From the NCBI GenBank assembly GCA_004297545.1, contig SCTB01000024.1, positions 1 to 37,900 of the forward strand: DNA of 37,900 nt, written 5' to 3'. Origin of the DNA: Alphaproteobacteria bacterium. Its GTDB lineage: Bacteria > Pseudomonadota > Alphaproteobacteria > Micavibrionales > UBA2020. The position numbers and the translations under genes were made by a program. Shown here piece after piece: positions 15,806 through 23,865 of this stretch. The notes under the pieces are model-generated. The model saw only the letters and a list, made by a program, of their open reading frames with translations, did no database searches and had not been told where the DNA came from. Position 1 is the stretch's first letter; the number at the start of each line of letters is the position of its first letter.

Positions 15806-16714
15806 ATGATCGACCCGCATAGTTACAGCGCCAGTATCGCCGCATCGTCCGACCAGCGGACCGCCGGTTATATGCCTGTAATCGGGCAGAAAAAAGGCGC
15901 CGAGGCCGAAAATTTTTCAGGCCTTGTGCAAAAGGCTCAAGATTCCGCCCCGCCCGGCGACGCGGCAAAACCTGCCGGGAACAAAGAGCACCACGGATTT
16001 CTCGACTTCCTCGTCATGCTGTTCGACATCATCAATCCTCTGGAACACATCCCGGTCGTCAGCACCATCTACGAGCGTGTCACAGGGCACCACATAAACC
16101 CGATCGCGCGCGTCGCGGGCGACACGCTGTACGGCGGGCCCATCGGCGCGGCCGTGGGCGTCGCCAATGTCGTAGCGGAGCAGACGACAGGCAAGGATAT
16201 AGGGGAAAACGTGCTGGCGATGCTGAGCCAGCCGAAACACAATACTGCGCCCGATACAATGCTCGCGCAGAATGCGCCCAGGCCCCACATCATCTGGAAC
16301 GACAGGAGCCCGGCGCCTGTCGCGGTGGCGTCGGCGGACGCGCCCGCAAATGCAACTGCGCGCGCGTCGCTGCTGACGCCGAACGTGAAACAGAATTTCC
16401 CGTCCTTCGCTGCACAACAGTCCCACGGCGCGAAGACGGCGGGAAAACAACTGGCGGATTACGTCCTGTCCCGGACGCCGCCGGTTCAATACGCGAAGGA
16501 CGGCACATCTGCGGCGGAAAATCGGCCAGAAGGCGCGATCTTTTCCAAACCGTCGGACTCCACTCCCGGCCTTTCCGTGCAAGATGCCCCGGCGGATGCG
16601 CCAGAACGCGCGATTCCGCCGGGGCTGATTGCCCAGAAGATGATGGCGGGGCTCGACAAATACGCCGCGCTGAAGCGCGAACAGCAGGCGCCCGGCTATT
16701 CCGCGACTTTCTGA
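15806..16714 (+). CDS. Unrecognised protein, probable sigma-54 flagellar regulon member
   Basis: 302 residues, no signal peptide, unfamiliar. The first 55 residues look disordered. Residues of about 60-130 form the only globular-looking part: DFLVMLFDIINPLEHIPVVSTIYERVTGHHINP, then IARVAGDTLYGGPIGAAVGVANVVAEQTTGKDIGENVL, with alternating hydrophobic and Gly-rich helices that could touch the membrane. The remainder is Ala/Pro-rich and probably unstructured, with a final helix near IAQKMMAGLDKYAALKREQQ. A sigma-54-type promoter just upstream nearly matches that of the divergent flgK, which ties the gene to flagellar assembly timing. It could be an exported accessory protein or a chaperone; nothing in the sequence decides. 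Confidence 0.75.
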   Translation: MIDPHSYSASIAASSDQRTAGYMPVIGQKKGAEAENFSGLVQKAQDSAPPGDAAKPAGNKEHHGFLDFLVMLFDIINPLEHIPVVSTIYERVTGHHINPIARVAGDTLYGGPIGAAVGVANVVAEQTTGKDIGENVLAMLSQPKHNTAPDTMLAQNAPRPHIIWNDRSPAPVAVASADAPANATARASLLTPNVKQNFPSFAAQQSHGAKTAGKQLADYVLSRTPPVQYAKDGTSAAENRPEGAIFSKPSDSTPGLSVQDAPADAPERAIPPGLIAQKMMAGLDKYAALKREQQAPGYSATF

Positions 16715-16773
16715 TCCCGCAGATTGAAAAATAGTGAATTGTCTTTATTTTTGCCTGTGCGAAAATATAGGCC

Positions 16774-17298
16774 ATGAACATCGTCGTCCAGCCAAAGTCT
16801 TTTGACGCCGCGACCGGCACGCTCATCATCGGGCCGAACCGGTTCGACTGCACGCTCGGGCGCGCCGGCGTCGCGGTTGAAAAAACCGAGGGTGACGGCA
16901 AGACGCCAATCGGGACTTATCCCCTGCGCCAGCTGCTCTATCGCGCAGACCGCCTTCAGAAGCCGGAAACCGGGCTGCCGGTGAGCATCCTGGCGCCCGA
17001 TACAGGATGGTGCGAGGATCCGGCCCATCCGGACTATAACCTTCAGATCCGCCTTCCGCATCCGTCTGTGCATGATAAAATGACGCGCGACGACAATCTT
17101 TACGACCTCACGGTCATCATCGGATACAACGACAGCCCGCCGGTGCCAGGCCGGGGCAGCGCCATCTTTCTGCATCTGGCGCGCCCGGACTTCTCCCCCA
17201 CGGCGGGATGCGTGGGGTTGCGGCAGGAAGACCTGCTGTTCGTCCTGAAATTGTGCGATTCCTCCAGCTATATCACGATATTGCCGCCTGCGGCCTGA
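16774..17298 (+). CDS. L,D-transpeptidase (YkuD) family protein
   Basis: 174 residues. The YkuD signature is clear: HLARPDFSPTAGCVGL with His134 and the catalytic Cys146, preceded by AVEKTEGDGKTPIGTYPLRQ and a Tyr/Asp-rich region. YkuD enzymes form or exchange 3-3 crosslinks in peptidoglycan or attach proteins to it. It resembles the short COG3786-type members common in alphaproteobacteria, which often lack a recognisable signal peptide, and none is visible here, so the route to the periplasm is unclear. It is a single gene between the 302-residue gene and gapR, the latter with its own promoter. Confidence 0.85.
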   Translation: MNIVVQPKSFDAATGTLIIGPNRFDCTLGRAGVAVEKTEGDGKTPIGTYPLRQLLYRADRLQKPETGLPVSILAPDTGWCEDPAHPDYNLQIRLPHPSVHDKMTRDDNLYDLTVIIGYNDSPPVPGRGSAIFLHLARPDFSPTAGCVGLRQEDLLFVLKLCDSSSYITILPPAA

Positions 17299-17315
17299 GC
17301 AGGCGATTCGTTATA

Positions 17316-17343
17316 TTGACCTTCGGCAAAAACGCCGTATGAT
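17316..17343 (+). promoter_or_regulatory. Candidate gapR promoter
   Basis: TTGACC (17316-17321) and TATGAT (17338-17343) are separated by 16 bases, a good sigma-70-type match. The start near 17350 would leave a 35-base leader ending in AGAAGG before the ATG at 17386. Confidence 0.5.
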
Positions 17344-17385
17344 GCCTTTCCAAATTCCAGAAAACCCCCGCAAGAAGGTCCCGTT

Positions 17386-17688
17386 ATGGCTAAATCCAAC
17401 CTGAAAACAAAACCGTCCGATGACGATGAAAACGATGCCGGAACAGCCCCGGCGAACGTATCCGGCGCGCGGCTGAAGTCCTTTCTCGAGCGCATCGAGC
17501 GGCTGGAGGAGGAGAAGAAGGCGCTTGCCGAGGATATCCGCGATATTTACAGCGAAGCCAAGGCGACCGGCTTTGAGCCCAAGATAATGCGTAAAATCAT
17601 TTCATTACGCAAAACAAATCTTGAAAAACGCCGGGAAGAGCAGGAGCTGCTTGCGCTCTACATGTCGGCCATCGGGATGGCGGAGTAA
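17386..17688 (+). CDS. gapR: GapR family nucleoid-associated protein (DUF2312)
   Basis: 100 residues. After a charged, disordered N-terminus (1-28) comes the DUF2312 core: LERIERLEEEKKALAEDIRDIYSEAKATGFEPKIMRKIISLRKTNLEKRREEQELLALYMSAIG. This is the coiled coil plus basic region of GapR, which in Caulobacter crescentus encircles overtwisted DNA and is needed for replication and chromosome organisation. Family members are usually 80-100 residues, and nearly all are alphaproteobacterial, which supports the taxonomic call. Single-gene unit with its own candidate promoter. Confidence 0.93.
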   Translation: MAKSNLKTKPSDDDENDAGTAPANVSGARLKSFLERIERLEEEKKALAEDIRDIYSEAKATGFEPKIMRKIISLRKTNLEKRREEQELLALYMSAIGMAE

Positions 17689-17723
17689 GTACCTGAAATT
17701 CGAAAAAAGTTAAGGATTTTCAG

Positions 17724-17751
17724 GGCAAAGGCTTTTATACTGGCCTTTGCC
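17724..17751. repeat. Hairpin between gapR and the Sel1-repeat gene
   Basis: GGCAAAGGC (17724-17732) and GCCTTTGCC (17743-17751) form a perfect 9-bp stem with a ten-base loop. No T-run follows, so it is not a standard intrinsic terminator. The loop contains TATACT, so an operator over a -10 is possible, though no good -35 is seen. Confidence 0.4.
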
Positions 17752-17808
17752 GTACTATCTTATTCCGAAGTTCAGGGAACCAAAGCCTCCGGGGATATCA
17801 AGCCGTCC

Positions 17809-19176
17809 ATGAAACAACGCCTTATCGTTATTCTTTTGCTGGCGGGCCTCACTTTTGCCGCGGCCCCCATGCCGTCCGCGCAGGCGCAGGTCTTTGAGCC
17901 CAGTTTCGAGGACGGCATGGCTGCGTTCAACTACGGCGATAATGAACTGGCGCTGAAGCATTTCCTGCGCCTTGCCAACGATGGTGAGCCCCGCGCGCAA
18001 TATTATCTCGCCTACATGATGGATTCGGGCCTCGGCATGGGCAAGGACGTTTACGGCGCGTCGAGCTGGTACAAGAAGTCCGCCGCGCAGAATTACCTGC
18101 CTGCCATGGTGTACCTTGGCTATATCTATTCAGCCGGGCACGGCGTCACGCAGGACGACAAGGCAGCGTTCAAATGGTACACCGCCGCCGCGCAGATGGG
18201 CGATCCGATCGCGCAGAACAACCTCGCCACCATGTTGCGCACGGGACGCCCCTACCAGGCCGACAAGAAACTTGCGGCGCAGTGGTTCCTGCAGTCTGCG
18301 ATGCAGGGAAACATGCGCGCGCAATATAACATTGCAACGATGTACCGCACCGCGGACGGCATCGGCAAGAATTCCTCCGAAGCGCTGAAATGGTATACTT
18401 ACGCCGCCAACCAGGGCGATATGTATGCGCAATACGCGCTGGGATACATGTACCTGACCGGGCGCAAGGATGCGGAAGGCAAGGTCACCGACCAGGACCG
18501 CGAGCAGGCGCTGGAATGGTTCCGCCGCGCGGCGGAACAGGGGCACACCTCGGCGCAGCTGGCGATCGCGCGCATGTACGAAAACGGCGACGGTGGTCCC
18601 GACAAGGGGATTGACGACGCCATTATCTGGTATCTCCATGCCGCGGAGGCCGGCAAGGGCGAAGCCATGCGGCGTTTAGGCATGCTCTACGAAGGCAAGA
18701 TCACCGACTGGAATAAAAAGGGCGTCGCGGTGGATTACAAGCAGGCCCTGAAATGGCTGAAGAAAGCGGCGGAAGAGAAAGACGACCGTCTTGCCATGAT
18801 TGAGCTGGGCAAGATGTACGCCGAAGGGCGCGGCGTGAATACCGATCCCCAGAGGGCCGCCAAATGGTACGAATACGCCGCAGAGACGGGCTATGCCGAC
18901 GGCATGATGGAGCTGGCCAGCGTCTATCAGGACGGCATCGGGGTTTCCAAGAACCCGCAGGCGGCCTACAAGTGGTTTTTGCTTGCCGTCAACGCCTACA
19001 GGAATGCCGGCGACACCGACAACATGGTCACGGCGGTTAAGAACAAGACCGAACTCACGAAACAGCTGAGCTCCTACGAAAAGAACAACGCCGAGCAGGA
19101 CGCCTTGGCCTGGCGGCCGATGGTGCATAACGCATCCGCCAAAAAACAACGGACGCTTTTTTACGACGACAAATGA
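17809..19176 (+). CDS. Exported Sel1-repeat protein
   Basis: 455 residues. Signal peptide with hydrophobic 4-20 and likely cleavage after AQA (about 27). Nearly all of the rest consists of Sel1-type TPR-like repeats of about 36 residues with the A-x-x-x-L-x-x-x-Y-x-x-G-x-G signature, for example AQYYLAYMMDSGLGMGKDVYGASSWYKKSA and AMIELGKMYAEGRGVNTDPQRAAKWYEYAA; I count about ten. Sel1 repeats form superhelical scaffolds for protein-protein contacts, often in the periplasm. The C-terminus (SYEKNNAEQDALAWRPM) is a short charged extension. No partner is evident: gapR is upstream and the nadQ-like gene follows after 16 bases, so co-transcription with the latter is possible. Confidence 0.88.
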   Translation: MKQRLIVILLLAGLTFAAAPMPSAQAQVFEPSFEDGMAAFNYGDNELALKHFLRLANDGEPRAQYYLAYMMDSGLGMGKDVYGASSWYKKSAAQNYLPAMVYLGYIYSAGHGVTQDDKAAFKWYTAAAQMGDPIAQNNLATMLRTGRPYQADKKLAAQWFLQSAMQGNMRAQYNIATMYRTADGIGKNSSEALKWYTYAANQGDMYAQYALGYMYLTGRKDAEGKVTDQDREQALEWFRRAAEQGHTSAQLAIARMYENGDGGPDKGIDDAIIWYLHAAEAGKGEAMRRLGMLYEGKITDWNKKGVAVDYKQALKWLKKAAEEKDDRLAMIELGKMYAEGRGVNTDPQRAAKWYEYAAETGYADGMMELASVYQDGIGVSKNPQAAYKWFLLAVNAYRNAGDTDNMVTAVKNKTELTKQLSSYEKNNAEQDALAWRPMVHNASAKKQRTLFYDDK

Positions 19177-19192
19177 TTTTTGCATTACGGTG

Positions 19193-20212
19193 ATGGCAGG
19201 CGCAATGAAACCGAAGGTTGCACAATCCCAGCAGGAACAAGGCATCCTGATCGGCCTGTCTGCGGTTATCGTTTCCGTCCAGAGCCACGAGCCCAAGGTT
19301 TTCATCGTGCGCGGCGCGGAACACGCCCTGTCGGCGGGAGTCCACCCGACCAACGAGGAAGGCGACGCGCTTCCCTTCGGCCCCTTCGAGCCGGACAAGC
19401 ACACGACTCTGGAACTGGGCCTGCGTTCCTGGGTCAAAAGCCAGACGCCGCTCAATCCCGGCTACGTGGAACAGCTTTATACTTTCGGCAACCGCGGACG
19501 CTACGCGGGGCAGGCTGCGGAATCCTCCCGCGTCGTTTCCATCGGCTACCTTGCCCTGACCCAGCCGGAGCAGACGAGAATCACAGACAAGGTTTTCTGG
19601 GGCGACTGGTACAGCTATTTCCCCTGGGAGGACTGGCGCGAAGGCCGCCCGAAGATCATCAGCGATGTCGTCGAACTCGGACTGAAGCGCTGGGCCAATT
19701 CGGCGGAAACCAGGGACGAGAAGGCCAACCGCCGCATGCGCGCGGACCTCTGTTTCGGCCTCGACGATATCCCGTGGGACGAAGAAAAGGTGCTGGAGCG
19801 CTACGAGCTGTTATATGAAGCGCGCCTCGTTTATGAATCCATCCGCGACAAGGGCATCAAGGTGGACTATGTGCTGGTGCCGGGCCGTTCCATGCTTTAC
19901 GACCACCGCCGCATCCTGGCGACGGCCATGGGCCGCCTGCGCGGCAAGCTGAAATATCGCCCGGTCGTATTCGAGCTTGTTCCGCCGGAATTCACGCTGC
20001 TGCATCTGCAGAAGACCGTGGAGGCCATTGTCGGCCATACGCTGCACAAGCAGAACTTCCGCCGTCTGGTCGAAGGTTCGGGCATGGTCGAGGAAATTCC
20101 CGGCAAGAAATCCGCCGAAGCCGGCGGGCGTCCCGCCGCCCTGTTTCGCTTCCGCCGCGACGTGGTGTTCGAACGCCCGGCGCCGGGCGTGAAACTATCG
20201 CCCGCATCCTGA
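19193..20212 (+). CDS. nadQ: NadQ-type regulator of NAD synthesis
   Basis: About 339 residues from ATG 19193; GTG 19190 and ATG 19205 are alternatives, and none has a strong ribosome site. The N-terminal half (QEQGILIGLSAVIVSVQSHEPKVFIVRG ... FEPDKHTTLELGLRSWV ... VEQLYTFGNRGR) has a Nudix-like layout without a complete Nudix box, and the C-terminal part (VFELVPPEFTLLHLQKTVEAIVGHTLHKQNFRRLV) looks like a winged helix. This is the architecture of the alphaproteobacterial NAD regulators (COG4111, NadQ), predicted from comparative genomics to repress nadABC. nadABC begins 1 kb downstream, behind repeated dyads over its promoter. The assignment rests on architecture and location. Confidence 0.75.
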   Translation: MAGAMKPKVAQSQQEQGILIGLSAVIVSVQSHEPKVFIVRGAEHALSAGVHPTNEEGDALPFGPFEPDKHTTLELGLRSWVKSQTPLNPGYVEQLYTFGNRGRYAGQAAESSRVVSIGYLALTQPEQTRITDKVFWGDWYSYFPWEDWREGRPKIISDVVELGLKRWANSAETRDEKANRRMRADLCFGLDDIPWDEEKVLERYELLYEARLVYESIRDKGIKVDYVLVPGRSMLYDHRRILATAMGRLRGKLKYRPVVFELVPPEFTLLHLQKTVEAIVGHTLHKQNFRRLVEGSGMVEEIPGKKSAEAGGRPAALFRFRRDVVFERPAPGVKLSPAS

Positions 20213-20216
20213 TTAT

Positions 20217-20894
20217 CTAGAGTTCCGCTTTCTTGAGCCGCAGCGTCTTTACCGTTAGCGGTGCAGCGAGCCCTTCATGCATGGCGCCGATATCGGCCTC
20301 GAGATTGGCTTTCTGTTGCCTTTTCTGTTCCTCCCGCAGCGTGCCGATCGCTTTCAGGAACGGCAGGTTCATTTCGTCTGTCGCGACGCGCAGCTGGATC
20401 TCGATGACAGGGTCGTCAAGATCGACACGTCCGCCCAAGCCGATCAGGATGGTGGCGGCGTTCAGGGCAGAATGGCGTATAGCCATCATCGTGACATTGC
20501 CGCCGTTCTTGTCCGTGGCTTCCATATCGGCGCCTTTTTCATGCAGGAATTTAAATGTCTCCGGGTCTTCGCAATTCAGGGCAAGGCGCTGCAGCGGCGT
20601 CTGGCCGTTCCTGTTGCGGAGCTCCAGCCATTCCGGGCGGGCCTCCAGAAGCGCGCCGGCCGCCTTGAGCTTTTTCGAGGCCAGCGCAAGGAATAGCGGC
20701 GTGGTTTCTTCCGGGGACCGGCTGTCCCATCCGAAGATGTCATCCGGCTGTGGATTCTGTGCCAGCAGGCCGGGAATAGGCGCCGGATCGTCCATGCCGA
20801 TCGCCGTGCGGATCTGCACGACGAGGCGCTTGTCGAGCGGGCGACCCCGCACGAGATAGTAAACAGCCCGGCGAAATATGTCTTTCAGAGTCAT
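20217..20894 (-). CDS. Ankyrin-repeat protein
   Basis: 225 residues, minus strand, convergent with the nadQ-like gene (four bases between stops). No signal peptide; the N-terminus (LKDIFRRAVYYLVRGRPLDKRLV) is basic. Ankyrin-like units run over about 45-150: ETTPLFLALASKKLKAAGALLEARPEWLELRNRNGQTPLQRLALNCEDPETFKFLHEKGADMEATDKNGGNVTMMAIRHSALNAATILIGLGG. A coiled, charged C-terminus follows (TLREEQKRQQKANLEADIGAMHEGL). Ankyrin repeats mediate protein contacts; the target is unknown. No Shine-Dalgarno is visible before the ATG (AAAAAAATTTC precedes it), so translation may be weak or rely on the A-rich leader. Confidence 0.82.
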   Translation of the reverse strand: MTLKDIFRRAVYYLVRGRPLDKRLVVQIRTAIGMDDPAPIPGLLAQNPQPDDIFGWDSRSPEETTPLFLALASKKLKAAGALLEARPEWLELRNRNGQTPLQRLALNCEDPETFKFLHEKGADMEATDKNGGNVTMMAIRHSALNAATILIGLGGRVDLDDPVIEIQLRVATDEMNLPFLKAIGTLREEQKRQQKANLEADIGAMHEGLAAPLTVKTLRLKKAEL

Positions 20895-20943
20895 GAAATT
20901 TTTTTGTCACTTTGGTCAAAGCCGCGAGTGCCGCGGCGGATAG

Positions 20944-20972
20944 ATTTTATCATCGATTATGAAAAATAACAA
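20944..20972 (-). promoter_or_regulatory. Candidate promoter of the ankyrin gene
   Basis: On the minus strand, TTGTTA (20972-20967), 17 bases, TAAAAT (20949-20944). It would start transcription about 43 bases before the ATG. The 20895-21220 gap also holds the nadA promoter and operators; the bases between (about 20973-21095) show nothing else I can name. Confidence 0.45.
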
Positions 20973-21095
20973 GGTTTCATAAGGAAGGAGATTCGGTCCC
21001 TCGTGATTCGCAGAAGAAGGAAAGAAAATTCCAGAAACAACCGCTCAGGCCTCCCGAAAAACGCATATAACTATCTGATATTAAATGGGAATAAA

Positions 21096-21171
21096 TTATG
21101 CTCACTTTAACTATATCTTCATTGACTTATGCTCTAATGGAGTATATAAGTTATACTCAGACAGAGCAAAA
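21096..21171 (+). promoter_or_regulatory. Three tandem dyads upstream of nadA (putative NadQ operators)
   Basis: Three copies of a half-site TTATRCTC lie at 21096-21103, 21127-21134 and 21151-21158. Each is followed after exactly five bases by an imperfect inverted partner: AACTATAT (21109), GAGTATAT (21140) and GAGCAAAA (21164). The copies start 31 and 24 bases apart. The second fills the -35/-10 spacer, and the third lies just after the predicted start. With a NadQ-type gene next to nadABC, repression by NadQ is the likely reading; I have not verified the motif against known NadQ sites. Confidence 0.6.
21122..21150 (+). promoter_or_regulatory. nadABC promoter
   Basis: TTGACT (21122-21127) and TATAAG (21145-21150) with 17 bases between are close to the sigma-70-type consensus. 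Transcription would start near 21157, giving a leader of about 64 bases to the nadA ATG. It overlaps the second of three dyads. Confidence 0.65.
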
Positions 21172-21220
21172 AGGGCCCGGCATATATAGAGGCCCGACAG
21201 ATGAGGTAAGGAGCCCTGAA

Positions 21221-22243
21221 ATGTTCGACACAGTAACCCACCAGACCCTTCAACTCAGCTACACCCCGGCGGTAGCGAAGGAAGCGGCGCCCCTGTACGA
21301 CAAGGTCAAGCGCGTCGTGAGCGAACTCGATTGGGCTACGCACGCCCCCTATATCCTTGAAATCAACCGCCTGAAAAAGCAGATGGGCGCGGTTGTCCTG
21401 GCGCATAACTACATGACGCCGGAAATCTTCCATTGCGTCTCCGACTTCTCGGGCGACAGCCTCCAGCTCGCGCAGCAGGCCGCCAGGACAGATGCAAAGC
21501 TGATCGTCCAGGCGGGCGTTCATTTCATGGCCGAAACCTCCAAAATTCTTTCCCCCGAAAAAACCGTTCTGATCCCCGACCTGAAGGCAGGCTGCTCGCT
21601 CGCGGCTTCCATCACTGCCGCCGATGTCCGCCTGCTGCGCCAGAAGTTCCCGGGCGTGCCGATCGTGACCTATGTGAATACCTCGGCCGAAGTGAAAGCG
21701 GAATCGGATATCTGCTGCACCTCGTCGAACGCCCTCAAAATTGTCGAGAGCCTCGAAAGCGATACGGTCCTCATGATCCCCGACCAGTATCTCGCCCGCA
21801 ACATCGCCAAGCAGACGAAAAAGAAAATCCTGACCTGGCAGGGCGCCTGCGAAGTGCATGAGCGCTTCACGGCGAATGACATCATCAAGTTTCGCAAGGC
21901 CTATCCCGGCGCGCTGGTGCTGGCGCACCCCGAATGCCCGCCGGAAGTCTGCGCTGAAGCCGACTTCTCGGGCTCGACCAAGGCGATGGCGGATTTCGTC
22001 ATCGGCAAGCAGCCCAAGAAGGTCGTTCTCATCACCGAATGCTCGATGTCCGACAATATCTCGGCCAGCAACCCGAACATCGAATTCCTGCGCCCCTGCA
22101 ACCTCTGCCCGCACATGAAGCGCATCAGCCTGCCGAAAATCCTCAATTCGCTCCTGACCATGACGCATGAAGTGACGGTGGACTTAGGTGTCGCCGCCCG
22201 CGCCAAAGCGGCGGTTGACAGAATGCTCGAAGCCTCGAAATAA
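21221..22243 (+). CDS. nadA: Quinolinate synthase NadA
   Basis: 340 residues from ATG 21221, chosen because TAAGGAG lies just upstream and because the longer in-frame start at 21098 would place the promoter inside the gene. NadA condenses iminoaspartate with dihydroxyacetone phosphate to quinolinate using a [4Fe-4S] cluster. Conserved parts seen: [34 protein letters not shown], the cluster Cys in KAGCSLA, CCTSSN and PCNLCPHMK, and HPECPPEV. Length fits the family (about 340-350). First gene of nadA-nadB-nadC; the NadB product iminoaspartate is its substrate. Regulation is probably through the three dyads upstream. Confidence 0.96.
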   Translation: MFDTVTHQTLQLSYTPAVAKEAAPLYDKVKRVVSELDWATHAPYILEINRLKKQMGAVVLAHNYMTPEIFHCVSDFSGDSLQLAQQAARTDAKLIVQAGVHFMAETSKILSPEKTVLIPDLKAGCSLAASITAADVRLLRQKFPGVPIVTYVNTSAEVKAESDICCTSSNALKIVESLESDTVLMIPDQYLARNIAKQTKKKILTWQGACEVHERFTANDIIKFRKAYPGALVLAHPECPPEVCAEADFSGSTKAMADFVIGKQPKKVVLITECSMSDNISASNPNIEFLRPCNLCPHMKRISLPKILNSLLTMTHEVTVDLGVAARAKAAVDRMLEASK

Positions 22244-22254
22244 GGACCATGACC

Positions 22255-23853
22255 ATGACTGCAGAAATCAAAGACAAAGCGGAAGTTGTAATCATAGGCT
22301 CGGGCGCTGCCGGCCTCTTCGCGGCCCTGACGCTGGCGCCGCGCCGCGTGCTGGTGCTCAGTGAAAAGCCCCTGGGCGGCATCTGTGCCTCGGCCTGGTC
22401 GCAGGGCGGCATCGCCGCTGCGGTCGGCAAGGAAGATACGACGGACAGCCATATCGCGGATACGCTGAAGGCAGCCGCCGGCACGGCGGATACCGAAGTC
22501 GTCCGCACGCTGGTCGAAGCGGCTCCCCGCTACATCCAGATGCTCGACAAGCTGGGTGTGAAATTCGAGCGCGACGAGGAAGGCGCCTACAAGCTTTCCC
22601 GCGAGGCCTGCCATGCCCGCCGCCGCGTGTTGAAAGCGGCCGCCGGTGACGGTTTCGGCGCGGAAATGATGCGCGCGATGGTCGAAGCGGTGCGTCATAC
22701 CCCCTCCATCGTTTTCGTCGAAGGCGTTTCGGCCGAGCGCCTCATCCGCCGTGAAGGCGCCACAATGGGCCCCATCCAGGGCGTATTGTGCCGCCGCCTT
22801 GCGGACGGCAAGCCGGTTGTCTATGCGGCTCCCGCGGTGCTCCTCGCCACGGGCGGCATCGGCGGCCTCTTCGCCGCCACTTCGAACCCGCTGCATGCCA
22901 TCGGCCGCGGCGTCGCCATGGCGGCGCGCGCCGGCGCGGTCGTCTCCGACCTCGAGTTCGTGCAGTTCCACCCGACGGTTCTCGATATCGGCGAAGACCC
23001 GGCGCCTCTGGCGACCGAAGCCCTGCGCGGTGAAGGCGCATATCTGGTCAACAGCCGGGGCGAGCGCTTCATGCTCGATTACCACGAAATGGCCGAACTC
23101 GCCCCGCGCGATGTCGTCAGCCGCGGCATCTTCGCGCAGATGCAGAAAGGGCAAAAAGTCTATCTCGATTGCCGCCATATCGACACCTCGCACTTCCCGG
23201 CGCTGATTTCGGCCTCGGCCCGCGCCGGCCTGAACCCGAAGCGCGATTTGATCCCGGTCATGCCGGCCGTGCACTACCACATGGGCGGCGTCGCAACCGA
23301 CCTGAACGGCCGCGCTTCCATCCACGGCCTCTGGGTCGCGGGCGAAGCGGCTGCCACGGGCCTGCACGGCGCGAACCGCCTGGCGTCGAACTCCCTCATG
23401 GAAGCTGTCGTGATGGGCGGCCGCGCGGCGGAAGACATGATACGCTTCATCGAAAAAGGCACCGAGCCCCTGCGCATCAACACCGGCGCGCTGCCGAAAC
23501 TGCCCGCGTCCAACATGGATGCGGAGCGCGACGAGCTGCGCCATATCATGAGCGACCTGGTCGGCGTGATCCGCTTCGAGAAGGGCCTTAAAGACGCCAT
23601 CCGCGAAATCTCGGTCATCGGCGCGAATGCCGAGGCGCGGGATACTAAAACTGCGGATATGGCCCTCGTCGCCCGCATGATCGCGGTTTCGGCCCTGCGC
23701 CGCACGGAAAGCCGCGGCGGACATTGCCGCAGCGACTTCCCGGCCCCCGTCCGCAGCTGGCAGAAACGCAGCTTCGTCACGCTGAAAGAGGTTGAAGCGC
23801 TGACTGTGGATGCGCTACTCTCCCGCAAGACGCTGCGCGAAACCGCAGCTTAA
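22255..23853 (+). CDS. nadB: L-aspartate oxidase NadB
   Basis: 532 residues from ATG 22255, preferred over ATG 22249 because AAGGA overlapping the nadA stop is eight bases away rather than two. NadB is a flavoprotein oxidising L-aspartate to iminoaspartate, the first step of de novo NAD synthesis. Visible features: FAD-binding GSGAAGLFAALTL near the N-terminus, SQGGIAAAV, the succinate dehydrogenase/fumarate reductase-type EFVQFHPTVL, VHYHMGGVATDLNGR, and GLHGANRLASNSLMEAVVMGG, with a helical C-terminal domain (EMS-like arginine-rich SALRRTESRGGH). Length is typical. It follows nadA closely and precedes nadC by 12 bases. Confidence 0.96.
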   Translation: MTAEIKDKAEVVIIGSGAAGLFAALTLAPRRVLVLSEKPLGGICASAWSQGGIAAAVGKEDTTDSHIADTLKAAAGTADTEVVRTLVEAAPRYIQMLDKLGVKFERDEEGAYKLSREACHARRRVLKAAAGDGFGAEMMRAMVEAVRHTPSIVFVEGVSAERLIRREGATMGPIQGVLCRRLADGKPVVYAAPAVLLATGGIGGLFAATSNPLHAIGRGVAMAARAGAVVSDLEFVQFHPTVLDIGEDPAPLATEALRGEGAYLVNSRGERFMLDYHEMAELAPRDVVSRGIFAQMQKGQKVYLDCRHIDTSHFPALISASARAGLNPKRDLIPVMPAVHYHMGGVATDLNGRASIHGLWVAGEAAATGLHGANRLASNSLMEAVVMGGRAAEDMIRFIEKGTEPLRINTGALPKLPASNMDAERDELRHIMSDLVGVIRFEKGLKDAIREISVIGANAEARDTKTADMALVARMIAVSALRRTESRGGHCRSDFPAPVRSWQKRSFVTLKEVEALTVDALLSRKTLRETAA

Positions 23854-23865
23854 GGAGTACGCAAC

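Noticed and set aside
17724-17751. Intrinsic terminator for gapR
   Set aside because: Good stem, but no T-run after it.
21098-21220. Upstream in-frame ATG as nadA start
   Set aside because: It would put the promoter and the dyads inside the gene; ATG 21221 has a good ribosome site and the family's usual start.
21901-23724. 607-codon open frame opposite nadB
   Set aside because: nadB is unmistakable on the other strand; the antisense protein is compositionally biased.
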